Origin: Alphaproteobacteria bacterium | Lineage (GTDB): Bacteria > Pseudomonadota > Alphaproteobacteria > Micropepsales > Micropepsaceae | Assembly (NCBI GenBank): GCA_017307315.1 | Contig: JAFKFF010000063.1 | Span: forward strand, 1-8,852 | DNA length: 8,852 nt | Direction: 5' to 3' | Shown here: positions 1 through 6,423 of the stretch, in pieces | Layout of the letters: every line of letters begins with the position of its first letter | How positions within the stretch are numbered: position 1 is the first letter of the stretch | Notes under the pieces: model-generated | The model's input: the letters and a program-made list of their open reading frames with translations, nothing else | Databases searched by the model: none | What the model was told of the DNA's origin: nothing | Program-made: the position numbers and the translations under genes

Positions 1-22
1 AAATCAAGACTGGAGGCGTATC

Positions 23-265
23 ATGACAGACACATTCGAGACGGAAATGGGCGGAGGCTTCGGCCGCATCGCCTACATCAAGCCCACGGGCAGCGAAGAT
101 GCGCATCGCCTGGGCCTGATTCCCGCCAATGTCGATCTTCCGCATGGCATGAAACTCTATGTCCTGCATGCCGAGGACGGCAGCGTGCTGGGCTATACCG
201 ACGCCTACGCGTCGGCCTATGGCGCAGCCGTTCAGAACGAACTGACCCCGGTCAGCGTGCACTGA
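23..265 (+). CDS. DUF1150 family small protein
   Basis: This 80-residue protein of unknown biochemical function matches the DUF1150 family by its pattern. It has an RIAYIKP segment near residues 15-21, a central LYVLHAEDGSVLGYTD stretch (about 46-61) and the family's typical ending PVSVH. Family knowledge: these proteins are largely alphaproteobacterial and often sit just downstream of a small heat-shock protein (Hsp20/IbpA) gene; only 22 bases of upstream sequence are visible here, so that neighbour cannot be checked. The ATG at 23 is preceded by a good Shine-Dalgarno GGAGG at 12-16. There is no signal peptide or membrane segment, so it is probably cytoplasmic. A strong intrinsic terminator follows, so it is probably the last gene of its transcript. 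Family assignment is fairly sure; function is unknown. Confidence 0.85.
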   Translation: MTDTFETEMGGGFGRIAYIKPTGSEDAHRLGLIPANVDLPHGMKLYVLHAEDGSVLGYTDAYASAYGAAVQNELTPVSVH

Positions 266-285
266 AATCGCGCGCTTTGTGACGG

Positions 286-316
286 AAAAGCCGGAAGCTC
301 CGCTTCCGGCTTTTTT
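286..316 (+). terminator. Intrinsic terminator after the DUF1150 gene
   Basis: A perfect 9-bp stem (GCCGGAAGC at 290-298, GCTTCCGGC at 302-310) closes a TCC loop. It is preceded by AAAA and followed by TTTTTT (311-316). This is a textbook Rho-independent terminator on the + strand, 20 bases after the DUF1150 stop codon. The A-run opposite the T-run means it could also work on the - strand, but no - strand gene ends here. Confidence 0.93.
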
Positions 317-337
317 GTTGCCCGTCGCGTTGCTAGG

Positions 338-349
338 GTATCCGGATAC
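338..349. promoter_or_regulatory. 12-bp perfect palindrome upstream of the PPIase gene
   Basis: GTATCCGGATAC is a perfect 12-base palindrome directly abutting the Shine-Dalgarno GGAGGGG (350-356) of the isomerase gene at 361. Its position between the preceding terminator and the ribosome-binding site fits an operator or a promoter-proximal site. No regulator is known for it and no clear -35/-10 pair is visible, so the function is speculative. Confidence 0.3.
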
Positions 350-360
350 GGAGGGGCACC

Positions 361-1098
361 ATGCGTTCGTTGATCTTCACCGCGTTTCTTTTCCTCGCCG
401 CCACCGGCGCCCAGGCCCAGGACGTCCCGGCAACCGCGCCCCCTCCCGGCAGCGAAACCACCCCGGCTCCGGCCGACAGCGCCGCAGCGCCCATCCCCGA
501 CGCGGCGCCAGCGGAAGCGGCGCAGCCGGTCATCCCGCCCATGACGGGCCCTCAGATTCTGATCTCCACTTCGATGGGCGACATCACCCTGCAGCTCGAT
601 GCCGAGCGCGCGCCCAAGAGCGTCGCCAGCGTGCTGCGCTATGTCCGCGACCGTCATTACAACGGCACCGTGGTTTACCGCGTGGTGAAGGGCTTCATCA
701 TCCAGATGGGGAGTTGGGATGCCGACGTGAAAGGCCGCCCGGGCCACGCCCCCACGCCGCTGGAGGCCAACAACGGATTGAGCAATGTGCGCGGCACCGT
801 GGCGCTGGCGCGAGGCGAGGATCTGATGGCTTCGGCCGATTTCTTCATCAACCTCGCCGACAACAGCGCGCTGGATCACAAGGCGGAAGACACCGGCAAC
901 ACCACCGGCTTCACCGTCTTCGGCCAGGTGATTTCGGGGTTGGATGTCGCCGACGCAATCTCCAATGTCGCGGTGGGCGACAAGGGACCGATGCCCGGCC
1001 AGGCGCCGGTCGATCCGGTGCTCATCAAGAAAGTGTCGATCGTCGGCGAGCCGGACCGGCCCGCGCCGAAAGCTTCAGCGAAAAAGAAAAAGAAATGA
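361..1098 (+). CDS. Exported cyclophilin-type peptidyl-prolyl cis-trans isomerase
   Basis: Catalyses cis-trans isomerisation of Xaa-Pro bonds, probably as a periplasmic folding helper. The 245-residue product has a signal peptide (residues 1-20, hydrophobic core LIFTAFLFLAAT, likely cleaved after AQA). A Pro/Ala-rich linker follows (21-63), then a cyclophilin domain (about 65-227). The domain carries the YRVVKGFIIQMG active-site segment, with the catalytic-type Arg at 107, Phe112 and Gln115, and DFFINL (160-165) matching the family QFFI core. The tryptophan that binds cyclosporin in eukaryotic cyclophilins is not evident, as in many bacterial members. The protein ends in a run of five lysines after a Pro/Ala stretch, which is unusual for an exported protein. 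The ATG has GGAGGGG at 350-356. It is convergent with ptsN, with 3 bases between the stop codons. Domain assignment is secure; location is inferred from the signal peptide. Confidence 0.92.
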   Translation: MRSLIFTAFLFLAATGAQAQDVPATAPPPGSETTPAPADSAAAPIPDAAPAEAAQPVIPPMTGPQILISTSMGDITLQLDAERAPKSVASVLRYVRDRHYNGTVVYRVVKGFIIQMGSWDADVKGRPGHAPTPLEANNGLSNVRGTVALARGEDLMASADFFINLADNSALDHKAEDTGNTTGFTVFGQVISGLDVADAISNVAVGDKGPMPGQAPVDPVLIKKVSIVGEPDRPAPKASAKKKKK

Positions 1099-1128
1099 CG
1101 GTCAGGCGGCTTGGCTGGACGAGCCGCC
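1081..1128 (-). terminator. Possible ptsN terminator using the lysine codons of the opposing gene
   Basis: Read on the - strand, a 7-bp stem (GGCGGCT/AGCCGCC, arms 1128-1122 and 1111-1105) with a 10-base loop overlaps the end of ptsN. After the ptsN stop and a few bases comes a 15-base T-rich tract (TTTCTTTTTCTTTTT, 1095-1081). That tract is the complement of the AAA/AAG lysine codons ending the isomerase gene. The stem-to-tract spacing of about 9 bases is longer than ideal, so activity is uncertain. Confidence 0.4.
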
Positions 1129-1575
1129 GGTCTGATCGATCAGGATCGCGTAAAGCGCCTCGGCGGTCTTGGCCGCGCGAAGCTTCTCGCAGGTCTGCTG
1201 GTTGCGCAGAAGCCGCGAGACCCGCGCCAGCGCCTTCAAATGGTCGGCGCCGGCATTCTCTGGCGCCAGCAGCATGAACACCAGATCGACCGGCTGGCCG
1301 TCCACCGCTTCATAGTCGATCGGGCTTTCCAGACGCGCGAAGACGCCGGTGATGCCGGCGGCGCCCGCCATGCGGCCGTGCGGAATCGCAATCCCCGCGC
1401 CGACACCGGTGGTTCCCAGCCGTTCGCGCTCGATCAGGGTTTCGAAAATCTGCTTTTCGGGAAGTTGCGTGCGCACATGCGCGCGCAGCGCGAGTTCCTG
1501 CAGCAACTGTTTTTTATTCTGTGCCTTGAGGGAAGCGAGGACCGCTTCGGGAGCGAGCAGGTCGGAGATGTTCAT
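1102..1575 (-). CDS. ptsN: Nitrogen-regulatory phosphotransferase protein EIIA-Ntr
   Basis: PtsN is the terminal phospho-acceptor of the nitrogen-related phosphotransferase system (EI-Ntr, NPr, EIIA-Ntr). It is a cytoplasmic regulator linking nitrogen status to potassium handling and stress responses rather than a sugar transporter. The PTS EIIA type-2 fold is recognisable from NISDLLAPEAV at the N-terminus, ERERLGTTGVGAGIAIPHGR (phosphorylated His at residue 66 from the chosen start) and PVDLVFMLLAPE. At 157 residues it has the usual family length. I chose the ATG at 1575 because GGGAAG (1585-1580) precedes it and MNISDLL matches family N-termini. An in-frame TTG at 1587 would add only four residues. 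It lies downstream of rpoN as usual, but 139 bases away, with its own predicted promoter and without the customary hpf gene between. Confidence 0.93.
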   Translation of the reverse strand: MNISDLLAPEAVLASLKAQNKKQLLQELALRAHVRTQLPEKQIFETLIERERLGTTGVGAGIAIPHGRMAGAAGITGVFARLESPIDYEAVDGQPVDLVFMLLAPENAGADHLKALARVSRLLRNQQTCEKLRAAKTAEALYAILIDQTGGSSSQAA

Positions 1576-1579
1576 CAAG

Positions 1580-1585
1580 CTTCCC
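1580..1585 (-). promoter_or_regulatory. Shine-Dalgarno of ptsN
   Basis: GGGAAG on the - strand, four bases before the ATG at 1575. It supports this ATG over the upstream in-frame TTG at 1587, which would overlap the site. Confidence 0.6.
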
Positions 1586-1625
1586 AATAGGAATTGCAGG
1601 CCTCTTTCCGGGGACTCCGCCCTGT

Positions 1626-1644
1626 CCCGCCGAAAAGCGGCGGG
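1626..1644 (-). repeat. Perfect inverted repeat in the rpoN-ptsN gap
   Basis: CCCGCCG (1626-1632) and CGGCGGG (1638-1644) form a perfect 7-bp stem around AAAAG. It directly abuts the downstream edge of the predicted ptsN -10 box. It therefore overlaps the expected transcription start and could be an operator or an initially transcribed hairpin. There is no T-run on either strand, so it is unlikely to be a terminator. Confidence 0.45.
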
Positions 1645-1673
1645 TTCATAGGCCGGGGGACCCCGAAAGTCAA
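1645..1673 (-). promoter_or_regulatory. Predicted sigma-70-type promoter of ptsN
   Basis: On the - strand TTGACT (1673-1668, 5 of 6 to consensus) and TATGAA (1650-1645, 4 of 6) are separated by exactly 17 bases. Transcription would start near 1638, giving a leader of about 60 bases before the ptsN ATG at 1575. This fits ptsN being expressed separately from the rpoN operon here. Confidence 0.55.
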
Positions 1674-1714
1674 CGTTGCTCCAGGAGCCGCAGAAAAGGC
1701 GGCATTCTGAAGTT

Positions 1715-3205
1715 TCATGCGCCCGCCTTCAACCGGCGGCGCTCCACCGAAGACGGGATTCGCATGGCTTCGCGGTATTTGGCGACGGTGCGGCGCGCGA
1801 TGTTCACGCCGTCGGCGGTCAGAAGCGAAACGATGCGATCGTCGGAAAGAATATCGCGGCCTTCCTCATTCTCGATCATTTCGCGGATGCGATCGCGCAC
1901 CGCTTCGGCGCTGTGCGATTCCATGCCGTTCACCGCCTGGATCGAGGCGGTGAAGAAATATTTCAGCTCGAACAACCCGCGCGGCGTGGCGATATATTTG
2001 TTGGAGGTGACGCGGCTCACCGTCGATTCATGCATCTGGATGGCGTCGGCAATGGCGCGCAGATTGAGCGGCCTCAGATGCCGCACGCCATAGGTGAGGA
2101 ACCCGTCCTGCTGGCGCACGATTTCGCTCGCCACTTTCAGGATGGTGCGGGCGCGCTGGTCCAGGCTCTTCACCAACCAGTTGGCATTGTTGAGACAGTC
2201 GGTCAGGTAGGTCTTGGAATCCTTGTCGCGCGCACTGCCGCTCACCTTGGCGTAATAGCGCGAATTGACCAGAAGGCGCGGCAGGGTTTCGGAATTGAGT
2301 TCGATCAGCCAGGCGCCATCGGGGCCGACGCGGACGAAGACATCCGGAATGACCGGCACGACCTGTTCGGTGCCGAACGCGAGTCCGGGCTTGGGATTGA
2401 GGTCGCGGATTTCCGCCACCATGTCGGCGATGTCTTCCGCATCGACGCCGCAAAGCGCCGACAGGGCCGACATGTCGCGACGGGCGAGAAGATCCAGGCG
2501 GGTGAGCAGCGCCGCCATGGCGGGATCGAGACGGTCACGCGCTTTCAGTTGCAGCGACAGGCATTCTGCGAGATCGCGGGCCCCTACCCCGACCGGATCG
2601 AAGCCCTGCAGCACGCCCAGCACGGCTTCGACATCCTCGATCTCGGTGCCAAGCCGCTGCGCGACCTCTCCGAGATCGGCGCGCAGATAACCGGCTTCGT
2701 CGACGACGTCGATCAGCGCCATGCAGATCAGCCTGTCGTCCGGCAACAGGGCCGCGATCGCAACCTGTGCCTCCAGATGGTCCTTGAGTGTGCCGCCGGC
2801 GGCAAGCGTGGATTCCAGCAGATCCTCGTCGCCCTCGAAGCGCCCTCCGGAGCGCAGCGTGGTCCAGTCGGTCAGAGGCTGGCTGGATGCGACTGCCTCC
2901 GCCGGATCGGGATCGTACAAATTCTCCTGGGCGGAATTGTCCATCTCGGCGAGCTTGGAAAAATCCTCGCGCGCCAGCGATTCATCCGCCTTCTCGGAAG
3001 GGTTCTCGCGCTCGACGGTCTCGCGCTCCGCCTCGCGCGGCGCGGATTCGTCGCGTTCCAGCAGCGGATTCTTTTCCAGTTCCGCTTCGCAATATTCCGC
3101 CAGCTCGATGTTGGACAGTTGCAGCAGCTTGATCGCCTGCTGCAGCTGCGGCGTCATCACCAGGGACTGGCCCTGCCGTATCTCCAGCCTTTGCCCCAGT
3201 GCCAT
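1715..3205 (-). CDS. rpoN: RNA polymerase sigma-54 factor
   Basis: RpoN directs RNA polymerase to -24/-12 promoters and needs AAA+ enhancer-binding activators. All parts of the family are present in the 496 residues. The glutamine-rich activator-responsive region I is at about 1-50 (QGQSLVMTPQLQQAIKLLQL). An acidic variable region II spans about 51-105, and the core-binding region about 125-320. A helix-turn-helix with STVSRVTSNKYI is near 394-405. The RpoN box ARRTVAKYRE (470-479), which reads the -24 element, comes near the end. Length and motif order are typical. The ATG lies 9 bases after the lptB stop with little Shine-Dalgarno, suggesting translational coupling to lptB. The gene is probably cotranscribed from kpsF. 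A sigma-54-like promoter upstream of that operon raises the possibility of self-regulation. Confidence 0.97.
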   Translation of the reverse strand: MALGQRLEIRQGQSLVMTPQLQQAIKLLQLSNIELAEYCEAELEKNPLLERDESAPREAERETVERENPSEKADESLAREDFSKLAEMDNSAQENLYDPDPAEAVASSQPLTDWTTLRSGGRFEGDEDLLESTLAAGGTLKDHLEAQVAIAALLPDDRLICMALIDVVDEAGYLRADLGEVAQRLGTEIEDVEAVLGVLQGFDPVGVGARDLAECLSLQLKARDRLDPAMAALLTRLDLLARRDMSALSALCGVDAEDIADMVAEIRDLNPKPGLAFGTEQVVPVIPDVFVRVGPDGAWLIELNSETLPRLLVNSRYYAKVSGSARDKDSKTYLTDCLNNANWLVKSLDQRARTILKVASEIVRQQDGFLTYGVRHLRPLNLRAIADAIQMHESTVSRVTSNKYIATPRGLFELKYFFTASIQAVNGMESHSAEAVRDRIREMIENEEGRDILSDDRIVSLLTADGVNIARRTVAKYREAMRIPSSVERRRLKAGA

Positions 3206-3214
3206 GCCGAACGC

Positions 3215-4015
3215 CTATAACGAGAATTTCTCGCCCAGATAGACGCGGCGCACGTCGCGGTCGCCCACGATGTCGGCGGGCGTGCCTTCCTTCAGCACGC
3301 GCCCGTCATGGAGAATATAGGCGCGGTCGATGATCTCGAGCGCGTCGCGAACATTGTGGTCGGTGATGAGAACGCCGATGCCGCGATCCTTCAGATGGCG
3401 CACCAGATCGCGGATCTCACCCACCGCGATGGGATCGATGCCCGCGAGCGGCTCGTCCAGCAGGATGTAGGAGGGATGGGTCGCGAGCGCGCGGGCGATT
3501 TCCACCCGCCGCCTTTCGCCGCCCGAAAGCGCGATCGCCGGCGTGTTGCGGATATGGGTGATGCCGAACTCGGCCAGAAGCTCCTCGACCGCCGCTTCCA
3601 GCCGCGCGGGATCGGGCTCGATCAGTTCGGCGGTGGCGCGAATATTCTGCTCGGCGGTGAGACCACGGAAGATCGAGGCTTCCTGGGGCAGATAGCCGAT
3701 GCCCATCCGCGCCCGGCGGTACATGGGAAGGTTGGTGACGTCATGGCCATCGACTTCGATCGAGCCGGTGTCGGCGGGAATCAGGCCCGAAATCATGTAG
3801 AAGCAGGTGGTCTTGCCCGCGCCGTTGGGACCCAGAAGCCCGATCACTTCGCCCCGGCGCACCGAGAGGCTGACGGAGCGCACCACCGGCCGCTTCTTGA
3901 AGCTTTTGCCCACCCGGGTGACGACCAGCCCCTTGCCGCCCTCGACCACGCGGGGGCGCGACGCCGAAGTGTCGGCGGAATTCTGGGCGGGTTCCGGTTG
4001 CTCTTCCAAACTCAT
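3215..4015 (-). CDS. lptB: LPS export ABC transporter ATP-binding protein LptB
   Basis: LptB is the cytoplasmic ATPase of the LptB2FGC complex that extracts lipopolysaccharide from the inner membrane and pushes it along the LptC-LptA bridge. The 266-residue protein has Walker A GPNGAGKT (62-69), Q-loop Gln111 in LPQEAS, signature LSGGE (163-167), Walker B YILLDE (183-188) and H-loop His220. The ending VYLGEKFSL is characteristic of LptB. Compared with the roughly 241-residue enterobacterial protein it has an N-terminal extension of about 27 residues, acidic and low in complexity (EEQPEPAQNSADTSAS). The ATG at 4015 has no strong Shine-Dalgarno; only an AGG about 12 bases upstream is visible. 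It follows lptA by 34 bases and precedes rpoN by 9. The lptF and lptG partners are not in the window. Confidence 0.96.
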   Translation of the reverse strand: MSLEEQPEPAQNSADTSASRPRVVEGGKGLVVTRVGKSFKKRPVVRSVSLSVRRGEVIGLLGPNGAGKTTCFYMISGLIPADTGSIEVDGHDVTNLPMYRRARMGIGYLPQEASIFRGLTAEQNIRATAELIEPDPARLEAAVEELLAEFGITHIRNTPAIALSGGERRRVEIARALATHPSYILLDEPLAGIDPIAVGEIRDLVRHLKDRGIGVLITDHNVRDALEIIDRAYILHDGRVLKEGTPADIVGDRDVRRVYLGEKFSL

Positions 4016-4049
4016 ACAAAAATCATGCCTGTTTGTGCTTAACGAAGCC

Positions 4050-4574
4050 CTAATTGCTCCCCGGCGCCGGGTTCGAAGAGGGTGGCGGGGTGAATATACC
4101 TTGTACGCGACCGCCGCTGGCCGCGCCCGGCGCCTTGGCGCCGCCGCCCAAGGTCGCCACCCCGGTCTCGAGATTGACGGTGAGCTGGCTGCCGCGCATG
4201 ACGTCCTTGTCGCGCGTGAGCACCACTTTTCCCGTCATGGTAACGGTGCGCGCGGGCACGTCATAGACGCCATTGTCGCCGGTGACTGTGCCGCTGGTGG
4301 GCGAATCCACCACCACATTTCCGCTGGCCAGGATCTTATCGGGCTTGTTGTCCTTGCCCACGACATTGACGCGCACAGAATTGGCGCGCATGCGCATGTC
4401 GCCTTGCACCACCACCACATTGCCCGTCCAGGTCCCGGTCTTGGCGTTGCTGTCGGCCAGGAATTTGTCGGCCGATACATTGATGGGCGCATTGGCGTCA
4501 TGCTTTCCAGCCACGGGCGCCGCCGCGGCGGCCGGCACGGTGAGCAGGGCGAGAAGGAAAAACACGCGCGTCAT
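4050..4574 (-). CDS. lptA: Periplasmic LPS transport protein LptA (OstA domain)
   Basis: LptA forms the periplasmic beta-jellyroll bridge that carries LPS from LptC to the outer-membrane LptDE complex. The 174-residue precursor has a signal peptide (TRVFFLLALLTVPAAAAA, cleavage near 19-20). An OstA/LptA domain follows (about 31-143) with INVSADKF, TWTGNVVVVQGDMRMRA, ASGNVVVDSP, TGDNGVYDVP and TMTGKVVLTRD, the repeated beta-strand pattern of the family. A Gly/Pro-rich tail contains RVQGIFTP (156-163). The ATG at 4574 overlaps the lptC stop in an ATGA arrangement (4571-4574), so the two genes are translationally coupled. The low overall sequence constraint of the family limits residue-level claims, but position between lptC and lptB settles the identity. 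Confidence 0.94.
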   Translation of the reverse strand: MTRVFFLLALLTVPAAAAAPVAGKHDANAPINVSADKFLADSNAKTGTWTGNVVVVQGDMRMRANSVRVNVVGKDNKPDKILASGNVVVDSPTSGTVTGDNGVYDVPARTVTMTGKVVLTRDKDVMRGSQLTVNLETGVATLGGGAKAPGAASGGRVQGIFTPPPSSNPAPGSN

Positions 4575-5227
4575 TTCTTTTTCCCGATCAGGGTCATCCG
4601 GACATGGCCTTCCAGAAGAAGTTGATGGCTGTCGCGGTCATACTGGAACCGGTCGGCCCGCATCGTGCCCATCGGGCCCTGGCCGTTCACCGGTTCCCTG
4701 CCATCCACGATCCATTTGTTGAGGTCGAGCGAGGCGGACTGGCTGTGCAGCATGTAGCCGCTATCGGAGAAAACGTCGATGCCGCCATTCAATTCCAGGC
4801 TGCCCGCCTTCATGTCCACCACCCCGTTGGCGGCGTTGGCATTGATCCAGCCATTATTGTCGAGGGTCAGATCGGCCTCGATCTTGCGCAGCCGCGCGCG
4901 CTTGGGGTTCTTGGCGTCCTGGACGGCGGCTTCGGCGGTGATGGTGAAGGGGTTGCCGTTGCCGTCCGCGCCGGTCAGGCGCGGCTTGATCATGGCGAGA
5001 TCGTTCTCGATCGATCCCAACTTCTCGTAGGTCATCGACACTTTGGACGGCTGGCGCGCCACGAAGAAGAAGGCCAGCACCGCCGCGATCACGGCGAAGG
5101 CAGCGGCCGGCAAGGCCCGCTTCATCACGCCGACGAACTGGGTATAGCGCAGCGCGTCCATGGCGGTGGAGCGCGCCCGCGCCGACCAGTCGTGGCGCGG
5201 CGCCGTATCGCCGGCGCGCTGGCTCAT
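4571..5227 (-). CDS. lptC: LPS export periplasmic protein LptC
   Basis: LptC is the bitopic inner-membrane partner of LptB2FG that receives LPS and hands it to LptA. The 218-residue protein has a cytoplasmic N-terminus (1-36), a single membrane segment at about 38-57 (ALPAAAFAVIAAVLAFFFVA) and a periplasmic LptC domain (60-215). The domain includes SMTYEKLGSIENDLAMIKPRL, FTITAEAAVQD and YMLHSQSASLDLN. The N-terminal arm is longer than in enterobacterial LptC, which is common in alphaproteobacteria. The C-terminus ends in KKK. Both ends overlap neighbours by ATGA: the start (5227) with the kpsF stop and the stop with the lptA start. This indicates tight cotranslation. Identity rests on topology, pattern and context. 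Confidence 0.93.
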   Translation of the reverse strand: MSQRAGDTAPRHDWSARARSTAMDALRYTQFVGVMKRALPAAAFAVIAAVLAFFFVARQPSKVSMTYEKLGSIENDLAMIKPRLTGADGNGNPFTITAEAAVQDAKNPKRARLRKIEADLTLDNNGWINANAANGVVDMKAGSLELNGGIDVFSDSGYMLHSQSASLDLNKWIVDGREPVNGQGPMGTMRADRFQYDRDSHQLLLEGHVRMTLIGKKK

Positions 5228-6234
5228 TCCAGCCCCGCGCGCAGGCAGTCATGGATATGCAGGATTCCGGACGGCTGTTTTTCGCCTTCCGCCAGAACGA
5301 ACAGGCGGGTGATCTTCTTCTCGTTCATGAAGGCCAGCGCCTCGGCGGCAAGCTGCTGCGGCCGGGCGATCTTGGGGTTTTTCGTCATCACGGCGCGGGC
5401 CTTGCGGTCCAGGAAATTGTCGCCGTCGATGTGACGCGACAGGTCGCCGTCGGTGATGATACCGGTGAGCGCGCCCTCCGCGTCCACGATGCCGACGCAG
5501 CCGAAGCGCCGCTCCGCCATCACCAGCAGCACGTCGCGCATGCTGGCATCCTCGCGCGCCAGGGGAAGTTCTTCGCCGGCATGCATCAGGTCGCAGACGC
5601 GGATCAGCGCGCGTCCGAGCGAGCCGCCCGGATGGAAATCACGATATTGATCGGCATTGAAGCCCTTGCGCTCCATCAGCGCCACCGCGAGCGCATCGCC
5701 CAACCCCAGCATCATGGTGGTGGAGGTGGTGGGCGCCAGCCCCATGGGGCAGGCCTCGGGGGCGCGCGGCAGAAGCAGCTTCACATCGGCCGCTTGCATC
5801 AGGGTCGAATCCGGATTGCTGGCGATCCCGATCAGAGGAATGCCGAAGCGCTTGGCATAGGTGATGAGATCGGACAGTTCCGCCGTCTCCCCACCCCAGG
5901 ACAGCATCAGCAAAACATCCTGGCGGGTGATCGCACCCATATCGCCATGGCTGGCTTCGGCGGGATGGACGAAATAGGCAGGCGTGCCGGTCGAGGACAG
6001 GGTAGCCGCGATCTTGCGGGCGATATGGCCCGATTTGCCCATGCCGCTGACGATGACGCGCCCCCGCGCCGCCAGGATGGTCGCGACCGCGCTGGTGAAA
6101 GCCCCGTCCAACGCCTCGGCGAGGGTTTTGAGCGCATCTGCGGCATAACTCAGGACCCGGCCCGCCGCGGCCAGGTCGGACGCCGGGCCCGATTCGACGG
6201 ACACGGCCTTCAGTTTTGGTTTAACAGGGGCCAT
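5224..6234 (-). CDS. kdsD: Arabinose-5-phosphate isomerase (KpsF/GutQ family, SIS plus two CBS domains)
   Basis: Interconverts D-ribulose 5-phosphate and D-arabinose 5-phosphate, the first committed step to Kdo of the LPS inner core. This matches its place ahead of the LPS transport genes. The 336-residue protein has a SIS domain (about 45-180) and a CBS pair (about 216-268 and 282-333). Residues aligning with those implicated in the E. coli enzyme are present at a constant offset: Lys67 (GMGKSG), His96 (EASHGD), Glu119, Glu160 (EACPMGLAP) and His201 (HPGGSLG). One oddity is that the usual S-x-S-G-E phosphate-loop pattern reads SWGGE (112-116), with Gly for the second Ser. The ATG at 6234 follows AAGGATAA, a good ribosome-binding site. 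It is the first gene of the likely kdsD-lptC-lptA-lptB-rpoN operon. It could also be called kpsF; the biochemical role is by family. Confidence 0.94.
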   Translation of the reverse strand: MAPVKPKLKAVSVESGPASDLAAAGRVLSYAADALKTLAEALDGAFTSAVATILAARGRVIVSGMGKSGHIARKIAATLSSTGTPAYFVHPAEASHGDMGAITRQDVLLMLSWGGETAELSDLITYAKRFGIPLIGIASNPDSTLMQAADVKLLLPRAPEACPMGLAPTTSTTMMLGLGDALAVALMERKGFNADQYRDFHPGGSLGRALIRVCDLMHAGEELPLAREDASMRDVLLVMAERRFGCVGIVDAEGALTGIITDGDLSRHIDGDNFLDRKARAVMTKNPKIARPQQLAAEALAFMNEKKITRLFVLAEGEKQPSGILHIHDCLRAGLE

Positions 6235-6301
6235 TTATCCTTTTGATCTTTCAAAGAAAAATAAGAATAACGCGTTCCGTCCGAGACGGCGCAGCCCATA
6301 C

Positions 6302-6317
6302 GCGAATTCCATGCCAA
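6302..6317 (-). promoter_or_regulatory. Sigma-54-like (-24/-12) promoter upstream of the kdsD operon
   Basis: On the - strand the stretch TTGGCATGGAATTCGC runs from 6317 to 6302. It matches the TTGGCACG half of the sigma-54 consensus at 7 of 8 positions. The -24 GG (6315-6314) and -12 GC (6303-6302) have the obligatory 10-base separation. The -12 half is weaker (TCGC for TTGC). Transcription would start near 6290, 56 bases before the kdsD ATG. The operon it would drive ends with rpoN. No activator-binding sites were identified, and a single match can arise by chance. Confidence 0.4.
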
Positions 6318-6371
6318 ATTTGGCCCATCAAAGGGCTTGGTTCAAGTGAGCCCCCCTCTGTCCGCCACGCT

Positions 6372-6412
6372 GGGCTTGGCGCTCCGGCTCACGCCGGCGC
6401 GCTGGCAAGCCC
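6372..6412. repeat. Large imperfect hairpin, part of an intergenic palindromic element
   Basis: The arms GGGCTTG (6372-6378) and CAAGCCC (6406-6412) enclose GCGC (6379-6382) pairing with GCGC (6399-6402). Inside these, CCGGC (6384-6388) pairs with GCCGG (6393-6397) around a TCAC loop, with a TGG bulge and one mismatch. That is 16 base pairs in 41 bases. It lies between genes and is followed 11 bases later by a second hairpin. This is typical of REP-like dispersed elements, though no other copy of this half is visible in the window. Confidence 0.55.
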
Positions 6413-6423
6413 GCTAGCAGAGA

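Noticed and set aside
279..1277. 332-codon + strand frame overlapping the isomerase gene
   Set aside because: It lies out of frame with the cyclophilin gene, starts inside the upstream terminator and is Arg/Gly/Pro rich.
1685..1705. Possible rpoN terminator hairpin (GCCGC/GCGGC)
   Set aside because: Only a 5-bp stem and no T-run follows on the - strand.
1676..3220. A 514-codon + strand open frame opposite rpoN
   Set aside because: It is the antisense of rpoN, whose motifs and codon bias are unmistakable. The + frame is rich in His/Arg/Gln with no family features.
4016..4030. Four-codon - strand mini-ORF whose stop overlaps the lptB start
   Set aside because: ATG-ATT-TTT-GTA-TGA could be a coupling leader, but it has no properly spaced Shine-Dalgarno and is short enough to be chance.
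5251..6246. Long + strand open frame opposite kdsD
   Set aside because: Antisense of a clear SIS-CBS protein; composition (His, Gly, Arg rich) is typical of GC-rich shadow frames.
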